64,000 bases of DNA from assembly GCF_001429545.1 (NCBI RefSeq), contig NZ_LMSP01000001.1, positions 278,774-342,773 on the forward strand, written 5' to 3'. The stretch is from Paenibacillus sp. Soil787. Its GTDB lineage: Bacteria; Bacillota; Bacilli; Paenibacillales; NBRC-103111. Made by a program: the position numbers and the translations under genes. Below are positions 56,101-64,000 of the stretch, piece after piece. The notes beneath the pieces are model-generated. The model was not told where the DNA came from. It saw only the letters and a list, made by a program, of their open reading frames with translations, and ran no database searches. The first letter of the stretch is position 1. Each line of letters begins with the position of its first letter.

Positions 56101-57524
56101 TAAGTTACCGCGTAGCCTTTGTTCACCATATCCAGGTTCACGTTCAGGTTATCGGATTTGCGGACGACTTGAGCCAATAAGCGGCCGTAATGGTCCGTTG
56201 CTTCTTCACCGACCTTCAAGACGACTGGGTCACCCGGCTGCAAAAGGGTTTCCATATAGTGCTTGGCTGCCAGCCCCTGATCCAATTGGTTCTGGTCCGC
56301 CGGTGTCTTGACGCCGCCGTTTAAATTGATGTAACCGTCCGACTCCGGAGTGTCGATGTTCAAGAAACGAACGTTCGTCGCTCCTAGTACAGGACTTTGC
56401 AAAGCGATCGTATCTCCGTCTACGACCCGAGCGACGGTTGCTTCATAATCTCCGGGCTGAGTCGGATACAAAGGTGGTTGGTTAGCGGAAAGAACGACAT
56501 CCGATGCTTTCCTCGGGATAACTTGATAGGAGGTATATTGCCCTAAAATACCGGTAACGTCATACCACTTATCTTGTAGAGCGGCAGCCATATCCATGGA
56601 TCCGTCAATAATACGAACCGTAGTCCCGTTAAACTGTTGATCGACGACTTGGATGTTGTAACCGCCACCGGCCGGGGTTGCCGGAACGACCTTGAAATAG
56701 CCGGTCAGATGCACAAGCTGGCCTTCATACGGCTCTGCCTTCGCAGGGTCTTGAAGATCGGATAAGGAAACTTGAACAGGAGCGGGAACGGCTTGATTGC
56801 GGGCCGTCACCGTAATAGCGGTAGGAGCGATCTCCGTCAAATCTTTATAGGAAGTAATCGATCCCGTAACTTGAATTTGGTCGCCTTCTTTTAAATCCGG
56901 AAAGCTGGCCGGGGAGGCGCTGAAGATGTTGATGCCGCCGGTGCTATCCTGCATAAACGTGGAGAGCTTGCCGGCCCCGATAGCGGAGTTATCTGCCGTA
57001 ACGACACCTGCAATGGTAACTGTTCCTGTGGCTTTTTTCGCATTGGCAATGGAAATGACAGTTTGCGGAGGTGGTGTGGTGTCGTCGAGAAAGGAAACCG
57101 CAGTAGGAGCTTTTAACCCGGGGAACGAGTTGTAAGCGGTAAGAGTCCCCGTTACTTTCACTTTTTTGCCGATATTGGCGGGATTCGTTTTGAGTCCGAA
57201 TTGGGCTCGATCCGTTGACGATACCAGCTGAACGTCTACCATTTTGCTTTTGTCGCGTTCGGTTGAGGAATCTGCAATCAAGATGTTAAAATCATTCCCG
57301 AACGGTGCTGCGAAGTTGGCTGCCAAAGAACCGGTGGCATGTCCGACTATGTACCCTTCCACGGTTCCGGTTCCGCTGTTATTGGCAATCGCTTCGGCAA
57401 CGGTTAAGGAACCGTCGGCATTGGTGGCCGAAGCCGTACCGGGTATAAATCCGATTACGTTGGATAGTACCATGATCGCCGCAAGCGCTATCCACGATAA
57501 TCTTTTGAAAAAACGAATTCTCAT
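53172..57524 (-). CDS. Secreted multidomain nuclease (YhcR-like, thermonuclease plus GATase-like domain)
   Basis: 1450-residue exported protein. Signal peptide 1-~34. Residues ~35-345 hold a YhcR-type N-terminal domain and OB-fold repeats (GTVTIAGVVTADNS, DQIQVTGSITSYKDL). A staphylococcal-nuclease domain spans ~355-510 with VDGDTI, the Arg and Glu of NVRFLNIDTPES (~381-391) and the Arg of HYGRLLA (~444), so catalytic residues are kept. Residues ~585-880 resemble a GATase1/DUF4350-like domain (YDVFVIGEANIPY, GGSIYFIADHYN). Another OB-fold region lies at ~1045-1200 and Ig-like repeats end the chain. No LPXTG or S-layer motif is seen, so it is probably released or wall-bound. AGGAGGT lies 11 bases before the ATG. 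Likely role: scavenging extracellular nucleic acid. Confidence 0.9.
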   Translation of the reverse strand: MRIRFFKRLSWIALAAIMVLSNVIGFIPGTASATNADGSLTVAEAIANNSGTGTVEGYIVGHATGSLAANFAAPFGNDFNILIADSSTERDKSKMVDVQLVSSTDRAQFGLKTNPANIGKKVKVTGTLTAYNSFPGLKAPTAVSFLDDTTPPPQTVISIANAKKATGTVTIAGVVTADNSAIGAGKLSTFMQDSTGGINIFSASPASFPDLKEGDQIQVTGSITSYKDLTEIAPTAITVTARNQAVPAPVQVSLSDLQDPAKAEPYEGQLVHLTGYFKVVPATPAGGGYNIQVVDQQFNGTTVRIIDGSMDMAAALQDKWYDVTGILGQYTSYQVIPRKASDVVLSANQPPLYPTQPGDYEATVARVVDGDTIALQSPVLGATNVRFLNIDTPESDGYINLNGGVKTPADQNQLDQGLAAKHYMETLLQPGDPVVLKVGEEATDHYGRLLAQVVRKSDNLNVNLDMVNKGYAVTYFIWPIGTADEYNMYQNAVKAAKDQALIIWNPANPLQELPFVFRARFSGEGLTRPVGNSDTKVYVNKEEWATIPVEKRIFFNTETDAIANGYVKAGQVQVPPLPDGTGKKVLFDNTHGQTAGAADWVIDGAFSDFADGLKAVGFTVDALERPIPYTFGEQAVTYEQLKNYDVFVIGEANIPYKKSEQDAMLQYVKDGGSIYFIADHYNADRNKNRWDASEVMNGYRRGAWDNPAKGMSAEEAASPAMQGVESSDWLSQNFGVRFRYNALGDVDNLTDVVPANQSFGITAGVGSVAMHAGSTLAVMDPTKAKGLVYVPANVPAWANAVDSGVYNGGGRSEGPFAAVAKIGSGKAAFIGDSSPVEDATPKYLREENGAKKTTYDGFKGEANDSTFLVQTVEWLANHESYTNLAQVAGLQLDQPTQLSDFESPAQSSEPQPEPWSAPDPGYKWYEPTTFKPGSYGSTQQPPTQALYKFVHQSTLPSVQQFQIRVTADNLLPGQTISNLTVGIYLAGGTQVAKFQNAEGTWPTSYGYSAGFSVTADATGHAYKDLTVQINPAASGAANLRLKVGGSNQITEAVSIADVPAEPLPKDHPPVPDKISIADARLKADNTFVTVEGVITSEPGAFGSQGFYLQDDTAGIYVFQSATGYHAGDKITISAKKTAFNTELELADPIVLEKIATAALPAAIVQSSLNDDNQGRLVKLENVTIQNYKTASPAGSFEFDVVNGTTSTHVRADARAGISYTEFQTKFPAGTIVHITGISSIFKGFYQLKPLSIGVVELADVIPPTATVAYSMTESTNQDVTATITTSEPVTITNNGGSTSYTFNDNGSFTFEFKDAAGNVGSVTAIVSNIDKIAPTLKLSVDKSLLEQNNHKMIPINVTVQADGTGTDIASVLLTSITSNEPDNGLGDGDTVNDIQDAAIGTYDTSFSLRAERSGKGSGRIYTITYTATDLAGNSTTASTQVIVPNSQKQQ

Positions 57525-57748
57525 TTGTGAACTTACCTCCTATTTGGAAAAATAAGACTACCAACCTAGTATAATTATCTATTGTTATTGGACAATTACA
57601 CGAATGTTAAGATTTGTATAAAATTTAATTAAGCCGTTGTGGTTTTTTTTGGAAGAGCATATGATTCCTTTCGTTAACGGAATACTGGTCGGCTGGGGAG
57701 GTTAGACGAGTCTGCAACAAACCCTCAGTTTCGCCGCGGGTATTTAAA

Positions 57749-57824
57749 ATTCCAATTAATTATGAAACAACAAAAACGGAGCGACGCGGGTTTGCGGGCT
57801 CCGTTTTCTAATTTATTCTGGAAT
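57749..57824. repeat. Dispersed palindromic repeat, copy 3
   Basis: Outer arms ATTCCA (57749-57754) and TGGAAT (57819-57824); core arms AAAACGGAGC (57773-57782) and GCTCCGTTTT (57798-57807), with GACGCGGGTTTGCGG between. Unlike the other two it lies in a divergent gap, upstream of both neighbouring genes, where no transcript obviously needs ending. Confidence 0.8.
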
Positions 57825-58102
57825 ATCACATTATTTGTTCTTTTTTTTATCAAATTCCAGAATTCTTTACCTAATAAATTTCTTGATTAATTCTTTTTTT
57901 AACAATATGGCCGAAAGGCTTCCCGCAAGAGGGCAATGATTCAGTAGGTCCGAAATCATCATTTACGGCAATTGTCTCTAATATAAAATGAACGAATCCC
58001 CACTGGCCTACTCGACCATTCCTGTAATAGAAAACTCCTTGATTCTATTTCTTCGCTTTATTTCCGTTCGAAACACAGCTCCCTCGTATTCTCTCCTTAC
58101 CC

Positions 58103-58131
58103 TATCAATGATTGTTTTATCAATGATTGTT
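58103..58131. repeat. 15-base tandem duplication
   Basis: TATCAATGATTGTT at 58103-58116 is repeated exactly at 58118-58131 with one T between. Fifteen bases is a multiple of three, which would keep a reading frame. Confidence 0.7.
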
Positions 58132-58261
58132 CTAGAATCGATCATTGTTGGCAATATTTCTAGCGCTACAGTATTTACATTTACGCAAGCACCCGCGATT
58201 CCGCCCATCCGAGCAATACGTCGGTCTTGTCCCAGGGCGGTATTATCTACAATAAAGCATT

Positions 58262-58294
58262 ACAGGCCGCCTCTTACGGGTAGCCTGTTTTTTT
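58262..58294 (+). terminator. Terminator-like hairpin upstream of second sensor kinase
   Basis: ACAGGC (58262-58267) pairs with GCCTGT (58283-58288), followed by seven T. No plus-strand gene precedes it, so it may be left from a lost gene or act as a leader terminator. Confidence 0.6.
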
Positions 58295-58407
58295 ACGCCA
58301 TCATTCAATTGAGCAATTTGGGATATGTTTTGTTCAGTTCGGCTAAATCTTTATTTGATAAATGGGATTACAATTTGAGTATGAACCTCTTTGCAAAGGA
58401 GAATGGC

Positions 58408-60090
58408 ATGCATACTTCGCTCAAGTCGAAGATCATCCTATTTTTTATACTTTTTTCCAGTCTTATCTTACTGTTGCAGATCGGGATATTTCAGCATTGG
58501 ATGGGCGCCATTATTTTAAAAAAGTCGGACACCTATTTTCAAGAAACCGTTAATCAGGTTGGAAAACGGGTGGAGCTTCAAACGAAGCAGTTTATTAATT
58601 TGGCATTAGGGATGAGAAATAATCAAGTAGTGAAAAATTATTTATCGGATCTTAAAAATCATACGATTAATTACAATATCGCCAAATACAAAATCAGTAA
58701 TGAAATATTAAGAACAACCAATATGGAATGGATAGACAATATCTACATCTTTCCAGTCAGCTCACAGCCAATTAATTTATACTACTCGACTGCTGTTTTT
58801 GAAGCGGATGAAACGATTAAAAAGTTGTTAAATGGGGGTTTCAAACACAATCCAGATGAAATGGTATGGACGGATTTACAGTCGGAACCGTATTCCTTCT
58901 CCGTCCTTTGTCTGATTCATGAAAAAGATCGTTTGGGCATACTCAAAATTAGTCTGAATGAACTCCTTTTTAGTCAGATTTTAGATGAAGTGCATCTGGG
59001 AAAGGAAGGGAAGGCCTATCTTGCCAAAGATAATACGATCATTTACGCGAAAAATCGGGAGTTCATTGGAAAACCGGTGTCTGTTCTGGACAATATGCTC
59101 AGTTCCCAAGTGGAATATGAGCTCGAGGAAAAGGGATGGAAGATCATTGGCGCTGTGCCTCAAGCCGAAATTTTACATCAAATCGACCAGTTCAATCGTA
59201 TTTTTATTTTTATGGTCATCTGTATTCTAGCGGCTATTATGGCATTCGCGGTCGCAACGGCACAGGCCATTTTGCGGCCTTTAAGAAAGATCATGAGAGG
59301 GATGGAAAGTGTTCAGCAAGGCAACTTACAAGTTGTTCTGGATCATAAGAGCAATGATGAATTTAGAACAATCTTCTTTCATTTCAATTACATGGTAGAA
59401 CGGATTAATCATCTGATTGAAACGATCTACCAGCAGCAGACGCATCATAGGAAAGCGGAATTATTGAGCTTACTCTCCAAGTTAAATCCTCATTTTTTGT
59501 ATAATTCGTTAGATATGATTTATTGGAAGGCCATTATGAAAGAAGAAGAGGAGATTGGAGGAAGTATTGTTGCTCTCTCCAATATTCTCAGGTACTCGAT
59601 ATCGCATAAAAATGAGTTTGTGACAGTGACTGAAGACATGGAACAGTTAGCGAACTATTTGATGATCCAAAGAATGAGATATGAAGATAAATTGCGATAT
59701 GAATTTGAGATTCAACATGAGATAGCGGACTATAAAATTCCTAAGCTGGTCATTCAACCATTGGTGGAAAATGCCATTAAATATGCCTTCCAGGATATGA
59801 AGCATGATGGAATTATCCGAATTCGGGGATATATGGATTCGGATGGTTTATATTTTGAGGTGGCCGATAATGGGATTGGCATGTCAGAGGGGAAAATTCA
59901 GATGCTCTTGTCAACTTGCGAGTCTGTAAGCGAGGAAGCGGGGCTGGGGATCCAACTCGTTCACCAAAGAGCGAAGTATATGTATGGAGAGGAATATGGA
60001 GTTTCTATTGAAAGTGTAGTCGGTAAAGGAACAACAATTAAAGTGAGACTGGGCATTAAAAAAGAGATAAATCTGGCGGCAGTGATGTGA
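58408..60090 (+). CDS. YesM-type sensor histidine kinase (locus 4)
   Basis: 560-residue membrane sensor kinase. Membrane segment ~9-30, extracellular Cache-like sensor to ~265, second membrane segment ~270-292, HAMP ~295-345, phospho-accepting His362 in KLNPHFLYNSLD, ATPase N-box LVENAIKYAF and DNGIGMSEG. AAAGGAG at 58395-58401 selects ATG 58408; the frame is open for 140 codons upstream but that part is not protein-like. It is paired with the response regulator that follows after 36 bases. Confidence 0.92.
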   Translation: MHTSLKSKIILFFILFSSLILLLQIGIFQHWMGAIILKKSDTYFQETVNQVGKRVELQTKQFINLALGMRNNQVVKNYLSDLKNHTINYNIAKYKISNEILRTTNMEWIDNIYIFPVSSQPINLYYSTAVFEADETIKKLLNGGFKHNPDEMVWTDLQSEPYSFSVLCLIHEKDRLGILKISLNELLFSQILDEVHLGKEGKAYLAKDNTIIYAKNREFIGKPVSVLDNMLSSQVEYELEEKGWKIIGAVPQAEILHQIDQFNRIFIFMVICILAAIMAFAVATAQAILRPLRKIMRGMESVQQGNLQVVLDHKSNDEFRTIFFHFNYMVERINHLIETIYQQQTHHRKAELLSLLSKLNPHFLYNSLDMIYWKAIMKEEEEIGGSIVALSNILRYSISHKNEFVTVTEDMEQLANYLMIQRMRYEDKLRYEFEIQHEIADYKIPKLVIQPLVENAIKYAFQDMKHDGIIRIRGYMDSDGLYFEVADNGIGMSEGKIQMLLSTCESVSEEAGLGIQLVHQRAKYMYGEEYGVSIESVVGKGTTIKVRLGIKKEINLAAVM

Positions 60091-60126
60091 GCGCTATCTT
60101 TAAATATAAAGAGGGGGAACCTTTAT

Positions 60127-61593
60127 ATGCTCAAAATGATGCTCGTTGATGATGAGAAGACCGTGTTACAAGGAATTTCACATATTTTGAACAGATATTG
60201 CCCGAATTACGAAGTCATAAGCATGGTTCAAAGCGCTGCGGAGGCACTGATCATTCTACAAGATATTTGCGTCGATGTCGTGATTACGGATGTGAAGATG
60301 CCTGATATGGACGGAATCGAATTTACGAAACAGATTCGGACGTTATACCCGCAAACCGAAGTGGTTGTTTTGAGCGGATACGACGATTTTGAATTCGTCA
60401 GACAGACAATGAAGAACGGGGCGTATGATTATTTATTAAAGCCATGTCACTATCAGAGTATCTTGGACATTTTACGTAAGCTTGAAGAAGGTATCGTGCA
60501 GCGTAATAAAAAAGCGGCTATTTCGGACGAGCAAGAATGGTTCGAAAAGTATGCCGATTACGATAACCTAAAAATGGCCGTTGTTTCTGTTCAAGGGTGC
60601 ACAGATTCGGGATTTATGGAGCATCTCAAACAAGAATTGAAGAAAGGGAATATGCCGAAGGAATATGTTGAATGTATCGCGGTTGATCATCATTACGTAA
60701 TCCTTTTTCAACATTCCTTAGATGTATCCGCAGCAAGGCAGCGATTTTACAGTTATCGTCAAAGCTTGTTCCAGAGAGGTTATTCCACGAACTGGGCCGT
60801 CGCTGACTGCCATCGTGGCACGGCGCGTTTGAAACAAACCTTTAATTTTTGTGTGGAAATGATTGACTTTCTACAATTCAATGAAATGACCATCGTTTTG
60901 GATGTGGAGATGTACCAGAAATATGCGGACAAGCAAAAAACACAGCATTTTAGTCATTATTTTTCAAGCGAGACACTGGGGAAATATTTAATGAACGGAG
61001 ATTTCGAAAAATTAAATCACTATCTGGAAACGAAGTGGAGTCAACTGTCTCACAGAGACTCTTTCTGGGATCCGAAATTACTGAAGAATGAGGCAGTGAA
61101 AGAAGTACTTTATTTGGAACATCAATTGATGGATCATGGGCTTCAACCTATTTGCGGGGAATTTGCGGATTATATTGAAAAAATCAATCTGTTGCCCACC
61201 TACCGAACGTTATTGGATTGGTTGAAAAATATGATCATGGACATCGTTACGAATTTGCATGTCGAAGGGCCTACGCCTCAATACATTCATGTTGTGAAGA
61301 AATATATCGAAACTCATTATATGGAAGATCTATGCTTGAAGACGGTTTCGGACACCGTATTTCTGAATCCATGGTATTTTAGCACCCAATTCAAGAAATA
61401 TATGAATATCACTTTCAGTGAATATTTGAATCAAGTCAGGGTGCGTATGGCGAAGCAATTTTTAAGACAAAGGGATTTAAAAGTGTATCAAGTGGCCGAA
61501 ATGGTAGGTTTTCAAGATGCTGCTTATTTTAGCACCGTGTTTAAAAACGTTGAAAATATGAGCCCAAAGGATTTTCAGAAAACGGTTTCATAA
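60127..61593 (+). CDS. YesN-type response regulator with AraC output domain (locus 4)
   Basis: 488-residue regulator. Receiver domain ~1-120 with Asp55 in DVVITDVKMPDMDG and the conserved Lys in YDYLLKPCHYQS. The central ~250 residues are variable. The AraC-type DNA-binding domain at the end contains YQVAEMVGFQDAAYFSTVFK. AGGGGG precedes ATG 60127. The next gene downstream is an oligopeptide-type binding protein, so this pair probably controls that transporter. Confidence 0.93.
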   Translation: MLKMMLVDDEKTVLQGISHILNRYCPNYEVISMVQSAAEALIILQDICVDVVITDVKMPDMDGIEFTKQIRTLYPQTEVVVLSGYDDFEFVRQTMKNGAYDYLLKPCHYQSILDILRKLEEGIVQRNKKAAISDEQEWFEKYADYDNLKMAVVSVQGCTDSGFMEHLKQELKKGNMPKEYVECIAVDHHYVILFQHSLDVSAARQRFYSYRQSLFQRGYSTNWAVADCHRGTARLKQTFNFCVEMIDFLQFNEMTIVLDVEMYQKYADKQKTQHFSHYFSSETLGKYLMNGDFEKLNHYLETKWSQLSHRDSFWDPKLLKNEAVKEVLYLEHQLMDHGLQPICGEFADYIEKINLLPTYRTLLDWLKNMIMDIVTNLHVEGPTPQYIHVVKKYIETHYMEDLCLKTVSDTVFLNPWYFSTQFKKYMNITFSEYLNQVRVRMAKQFLRQRDLKVYQVAEMVGFQDAAYFSTVFKNVENMSPKDFQKTVS

Positions 61594-61689
61594 AAGTGCT
61601 AATGCTTTTAAAAGAAATCAAAGATTATTAAAATTTTTAATTTTGCACAGCTGATACAATCTAATAAATCGTACAAAGGAGGAGTCGAA

Positions 61690-63663
61690 GTGAGAAAAAA
61701 GCAAGGTTTTATCAGCTTGGTTTTAACGTTAATGCTGCTGATGAGTGCATGCAGTGAAGAAGCGACTAATACCAAAGAACCTGCAAGCACAGACTCGGGT
61801 AAACCAATGGCAAGTGCAGCTGCAACTGCTGCAAACACTGTGGGTGGAGGGAAAATGACCGATGTCGGTACGCCAAGAAATCAAACACTGATTGTCGACA
61901 TTTTGAGCGGTAAAACCGCTGACCCGGATCTGGTGAATCCATACGTGCCAGGTGCGGTGCCGATGGATGCCGGGTTCCATCAATTGATTTTCTCAAGCTT
62001 ATGGGAAATTAATACAGAAAAAGGGGAACAAATTCCTGACTTGGCGGCGACATTTCCGGAACCTCTAGACAACACCAATACGAAATTTAAATTCAAGCTG
62101 CAAGAGGGCTTAGCTTGGTCCGATGGTGTGGAATTCACGTCAGATGATGTCGTGTACACGTCAGATATGATCATTAAAACAAAAGAACTCGGATACAGCG
62201 GTTACTATGCGAGCCTCGTGAAAAGTATGAAAGCGCTAGATAAATATACGATCGAGGTAGAAACGGTTAACCCTGAAACCAGATTAGCTCAAAAATTAGG
62301 TGTAGTCATCTGGGGAACTGCCTTCCGAGTCATGCCTAAACATATTTGGGAAAAGGAAGATCCGACGAAATTTAAGTTCAAGGATCCTGTCGGTCTCGGA
62401 CCGTATACGTTGAAATCACGTGATCCTCAGGGGAACTGGTTCCTCTATGAGAAACGTAAAGACTGGCAAAAAAGCGATATCGGTAAAATCGTTGGCGAGC
62501 CAGGCGCGCAATACATCCTGTTCAAGTTCTTCGGGCCAGAAGAAAAACGGATCATCGCATCCATTCAACATGACATGGACATTCTGCAGGATATTACGCC
62601 TGAGAGCTGGGATGTACTCCGTCAAAAGAACAAAACGGCTCTTGCCTGGTATGAAAACTTCCCTTACGCAGATATGAACGACCCTTGTGAACGAGGTATG
62701 TCTTTTAACGCTTCGAAAGCCCCGTACAACAATGAGGACGTACGTTGGGCGATGGCTTTGATGACGGATATCAAGAATGTGTCCTTGGCTACCTTTGGCG
62801 GGATGCTGAGAGTTTCACCAATCCAACTGCCACCGATTTCTGTGCTGCAAGAGAAATACCACAAGCCTATGTTGGGTTGGCTTAAAGAGTTTCAACTGAG
62901 CGACGGTTACAAGCCTTTTGATGAAAGCTATGCGACTGACATGGTGGAAATGTTGAAGCAGCAAGGTATTAAAGGTTTGCCGACGGATATGAAAGAAGCT
63001 GTAAACACCTTTGGGGTAGGCTGGTATAAATACGATCCTGCCGAAGCCGGTAAACTGCTTGAAAAAGCCGGATTCAAGAAGCAAGGCGACAAATGGTTGA
63101 AACCTGACGGCACGCCATGGAAAGTGACGATCAACGCACCTGCCAACTTCGAAGTGCAATCCATGCGACTTGCATTTGCGGTAGCAGACAGCTGGAAAAA
63201 GAACGGCATTGACGCAAATGTACAACAAATGGATGGCGCTACATTCTGGGATAGCGAATCTACTGGCGCATTTGAGGTTGGTTCCTATTGGCCGGCTTGC
63301 GGATTGCTGCCTGACAGCACCGCTAACTTCCAAGGTTGGCATAAACAATACATTGTTGATAATGGAAAACAAGCGCCAGGTAACCGCAATCGCTGGGCCA
63401 ACGACAAAGTAAGCTCATTGATCGATGAATTAGCCAGCATGCAAAGCAGCGACCCTAAGGTTATTAGCCATATTACTGAAATCAATAAGGAATTCGTTAA
63501 AGGTATGCCATTCATCCCTATGTTCGGCACCTCGAAGTTCGTTCCTGTCGATACGTATTATTGGACTGGTTTCCAAACATCTAAAAATGCATTTGAAGGC
63601 CCGTGGTGGTGGTGGTCACAGTTTAAATACTACACGCCTCACTTCAAGCCTACGGGTAAGTAA
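61690..63663 (+). CDS. SBP family 5 solute-binding lipoprotein (OppA/CbtA-like)
   Basis: 657-residue binding lipoprotein of the oligopeptide/nickel/cellobiose group. The signal peptide ends in LMSAC with Cys at residue 21. The family 5 pattern (FKLQEGLAWSDGVEFTSDDVVYT, VGLGPYTL, MSFNASKAPYNNEDVRWAMAL) is clear. The Trp-rich C-terminus (GPWWWWSQFKYYTPHF) resembles carbohydrate-binding members of this family such as CbtA, so the ligand may be an oligosaccharide rather than a peptide. It starts at GTG 61690 after AAAGGAGG. Placement behind a YesM/YesN pair supports a sugar ligand; this is inference. Confidence 0.92.
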   Translation: MRKKQGFISLVLTLMLLMSACSEEATNTKEPASTDSGKPMASAAATAANTVGGGKMTDVGTPRNQTLIVDILSGKTADPDLVNPYVPGAVPMDAGFHQLIFSSLWEINTEKGEQIPDLAATFPEPLDNTNTKFKFKLQEGLAWSDGVEFTSDDVVYTSDMIIKTKELGYSGYYASLVKSMKALDKYTIEVETVNPETRLAQKLGVVIWGTAFRVMPKHIWEKEDPTKFKFKDPVGLGPYTLKSRDPQGNWFLYEKRKDWQKSDIGKIVGEPGAQYILFKFFGPEEKRIIASIQHDMDILQDITPESWDVLRQKNKTALAWYENFPYADMNDPCERGMSFNASKAPYNNEDVRWAMALMTDIKNVSLATFGGMLRVSPIQLPPISVLQEKYHKPMLGWLKEFQLSDGYKPFDESYATDMVEMLKQQGIKGLPTDMKEAVNTFGVGWYKYDPAEAGKLLEKAGFKKQGDKWLKPDGTPWKVTINAPANFEVQSMRLAFAVADSWKKNGIDANVQQMDGATFWDSESTGAFEVGSYWPACGLLPDSTANFQGWHKQYIVDNGKQAPGNRNRWANDKVSSLIDELASMQSSDPKVISHITEINKEFVKGMPFIPMFGTSKFVPVDTYYWTGFQTSKNAFEGPWWWWSQFKYYTPHFKPTGK

Positions 63664-63684
63664 AACCTTTTTATCCAACTTAGG

Positions 63685-63720
63685 TCGCATACCGGGCCCG
63701 TTTGGCTCGGTGTGCGATTT
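63685..63720 (+). terminator. Hairpin between binding protein and permease genes
   Basis: A 14-base stem (63685-63698 with 63704-63717, a few wobble or mismatched pairs) and a TTTT tail. Partial termination here would favour the abundant binding protein over the permeases. Confidence 0.6.
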
Positions 63721-63767
63721 TAGCCTTACCATTGGATCTAGATGTTAAACGAGGGGAAGTGACTCCT

Positions 63768-64000
63768 GTGGGATTTTATAAGTTTTTGCTTTCCAGAGTA
63801 ATAACGTTTGTACTCGTCATTTTTATTGGAATGACAACCGTCTTTTTCATCCCGAGACTGATGCCGTCGAGTCCTGTAGAAGCTTTTATCGGGCGATTGA
63901 CTTCCAAGTCGGCTTTTTTAGAGCCAGCGGCAATTGAATCTATGCGTAATACGTTGAATGAATTGTTTGGTTTGAAAGGATCCATCTTTCAGCAGTATGT
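63768..64000 (+). CDS. ABC transporter permease, OppB/DppB type (3' end outside window)
   Basis: The first 77 complete codons of a permease start at GTG 63768 after GAGGGG. The opening YKFLLSRVITFVLVIFIGM and FFIPRLMPSSPVEAFIGRL is the standard N-terminus of OppB-like permeases: a first membrane segment followed by the P-x-x-P region. The gene runs off the right edge. OppC and two ATPase genes would be expected next. Confidence 0.85.
   Translation, partial: MGFYKFLLSRVITFVLVIFIGMTTVFFIPRLMPSSPVEAFIGRLTSKSAFLEPAAIESMRNTLNELFGLKGSIFQQY

Larger units (their letters stand above)
57525..58407. other. 883-base divergent gap between nuclease and sensor kinase
   Basis: Contains repeat copy 3 (57749-57824), a 15-base tandem duplication (TATCAATGATTGTT at 58103 and 58118) and a terminator at 58262. 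A minus-strand frame between about 58008 and 58258 has a protein-like composition but no ribosome-binding site and no family I recognise. The open frame of the kinase continues upstream across this region without its own start signals. Confidence 0.5.

Noticed and set aside
58008..58208. 66-codon minus-strand frame in the nuclease-kinase gap
   Set aside because: Composition is protein-like and it includes the 15-base duplication, but I found no ribosome-binding site or family, so it is only noted as possible debris.
57988..58407. 140-codon N-terminal extension of the second sensor kinase
   Set aside because: It crosses a terminator hairpin, is unlike any YesM N-terminus, and ATG 58408 has a proper ribosome-binding site before a normal membrane segment.
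1..64000. CRISPR arrays, tRNA or rRNA genes, prophage, intact transposons, riboswitches
   Set aside because: I looked for spaced direct repeats, clover-leaf-like segments, integrase or transposase motifs and known leader structures and saw none that I could support.

Overview
The window looks like a chromosomal segment of a plant-polysaccharide-degrading, endospore-forming Firmicute, most likely Paenibacillus or a close relative. The evidence is three carbohydrate ABC importers of the LplB/YtcP/lipoprotein type, YesM/YesN-like sensor-regulator pairs, CcpA-type cre sites, a YheC/YheD-type spore protein and the remains of a gerK-like germination operon. The genus is inferred from gene style only. 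No tRNA, rRNA, CRISPR array, intact insertion sequence or prophage was seen.

Layout. 1-1914: 3' part of a copper amine oxidase. 2054-6019: importer 1 (two permeases and a lipoprotein) behind a promoter with AraC-type direct repeats and a near-perfect cre site. 6181-7713: carboxylesterase. 8014-14199: AraC regulator, GH95 and two GH43 glycosidases. 14281-19564: IclR regulator and three enzymes that fit the lower Weimberg route (pentonate dehydratase, FAH-family 2-keto-3-deoxypentonate dehydratase, 2-oxoglutarate semialdehyde dehydrogenase). 19766-28187: divergent LysR regulator and a complete malonate decarboxylase operon (mdcA, B, C, a fused DE, G, H) with the madLM transporter. 28580-30828: a 49-codon small gene, a DUF485 protein and an acetate-type Na+/solute symporter.

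30978-38529: a fructan/sucrose locus: divergent LacI repressor, importer 2, GH32 hydrolase and ROK fructokinase. 38613-51422: two Gfo/Idh/MocA oxidoreductases, a beta-helix glycosidase remnant, a GH2 enzyme, importer 3 and a YesN/YesM pair. 51564-57524 (minus strand): an ATP-grasp spore protein, a decayed gerKB/gerKC scar and a 1450-residue secreted nuclease mosaic. 58408-64000: a second YesM/YesN pair followed by an oligopeptide-type (SBP family 5) solute-binding lipoprotein and the start of its permease, cut by the window edge.

How it fits together. Glycosidases and esterase release sugars from hemicellulose, fructan and fucosylated or galactosylated glycans. The importers take up oligosaccharides; none has an ATPase gene here, so a shared MsmX-type ATPase elsewhere is expected. 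Pentonates would go to 2-oxoglutarate and malonate to acetyl units. Cre-like sites at importer 1, mdcA, madL and possibly the symporter suggest that carbon catabolite control links these units.

The most unusual observations are a 75-80 bp palindromic repeat present three times, the MdcD-MdcE fusion, the Weimberg-type cluster in a Gram-positive background, the gerK deletion scar, and a promoter pattern shared by two units of the GH2 locus. I did not find a clearly new defence or mobile system.
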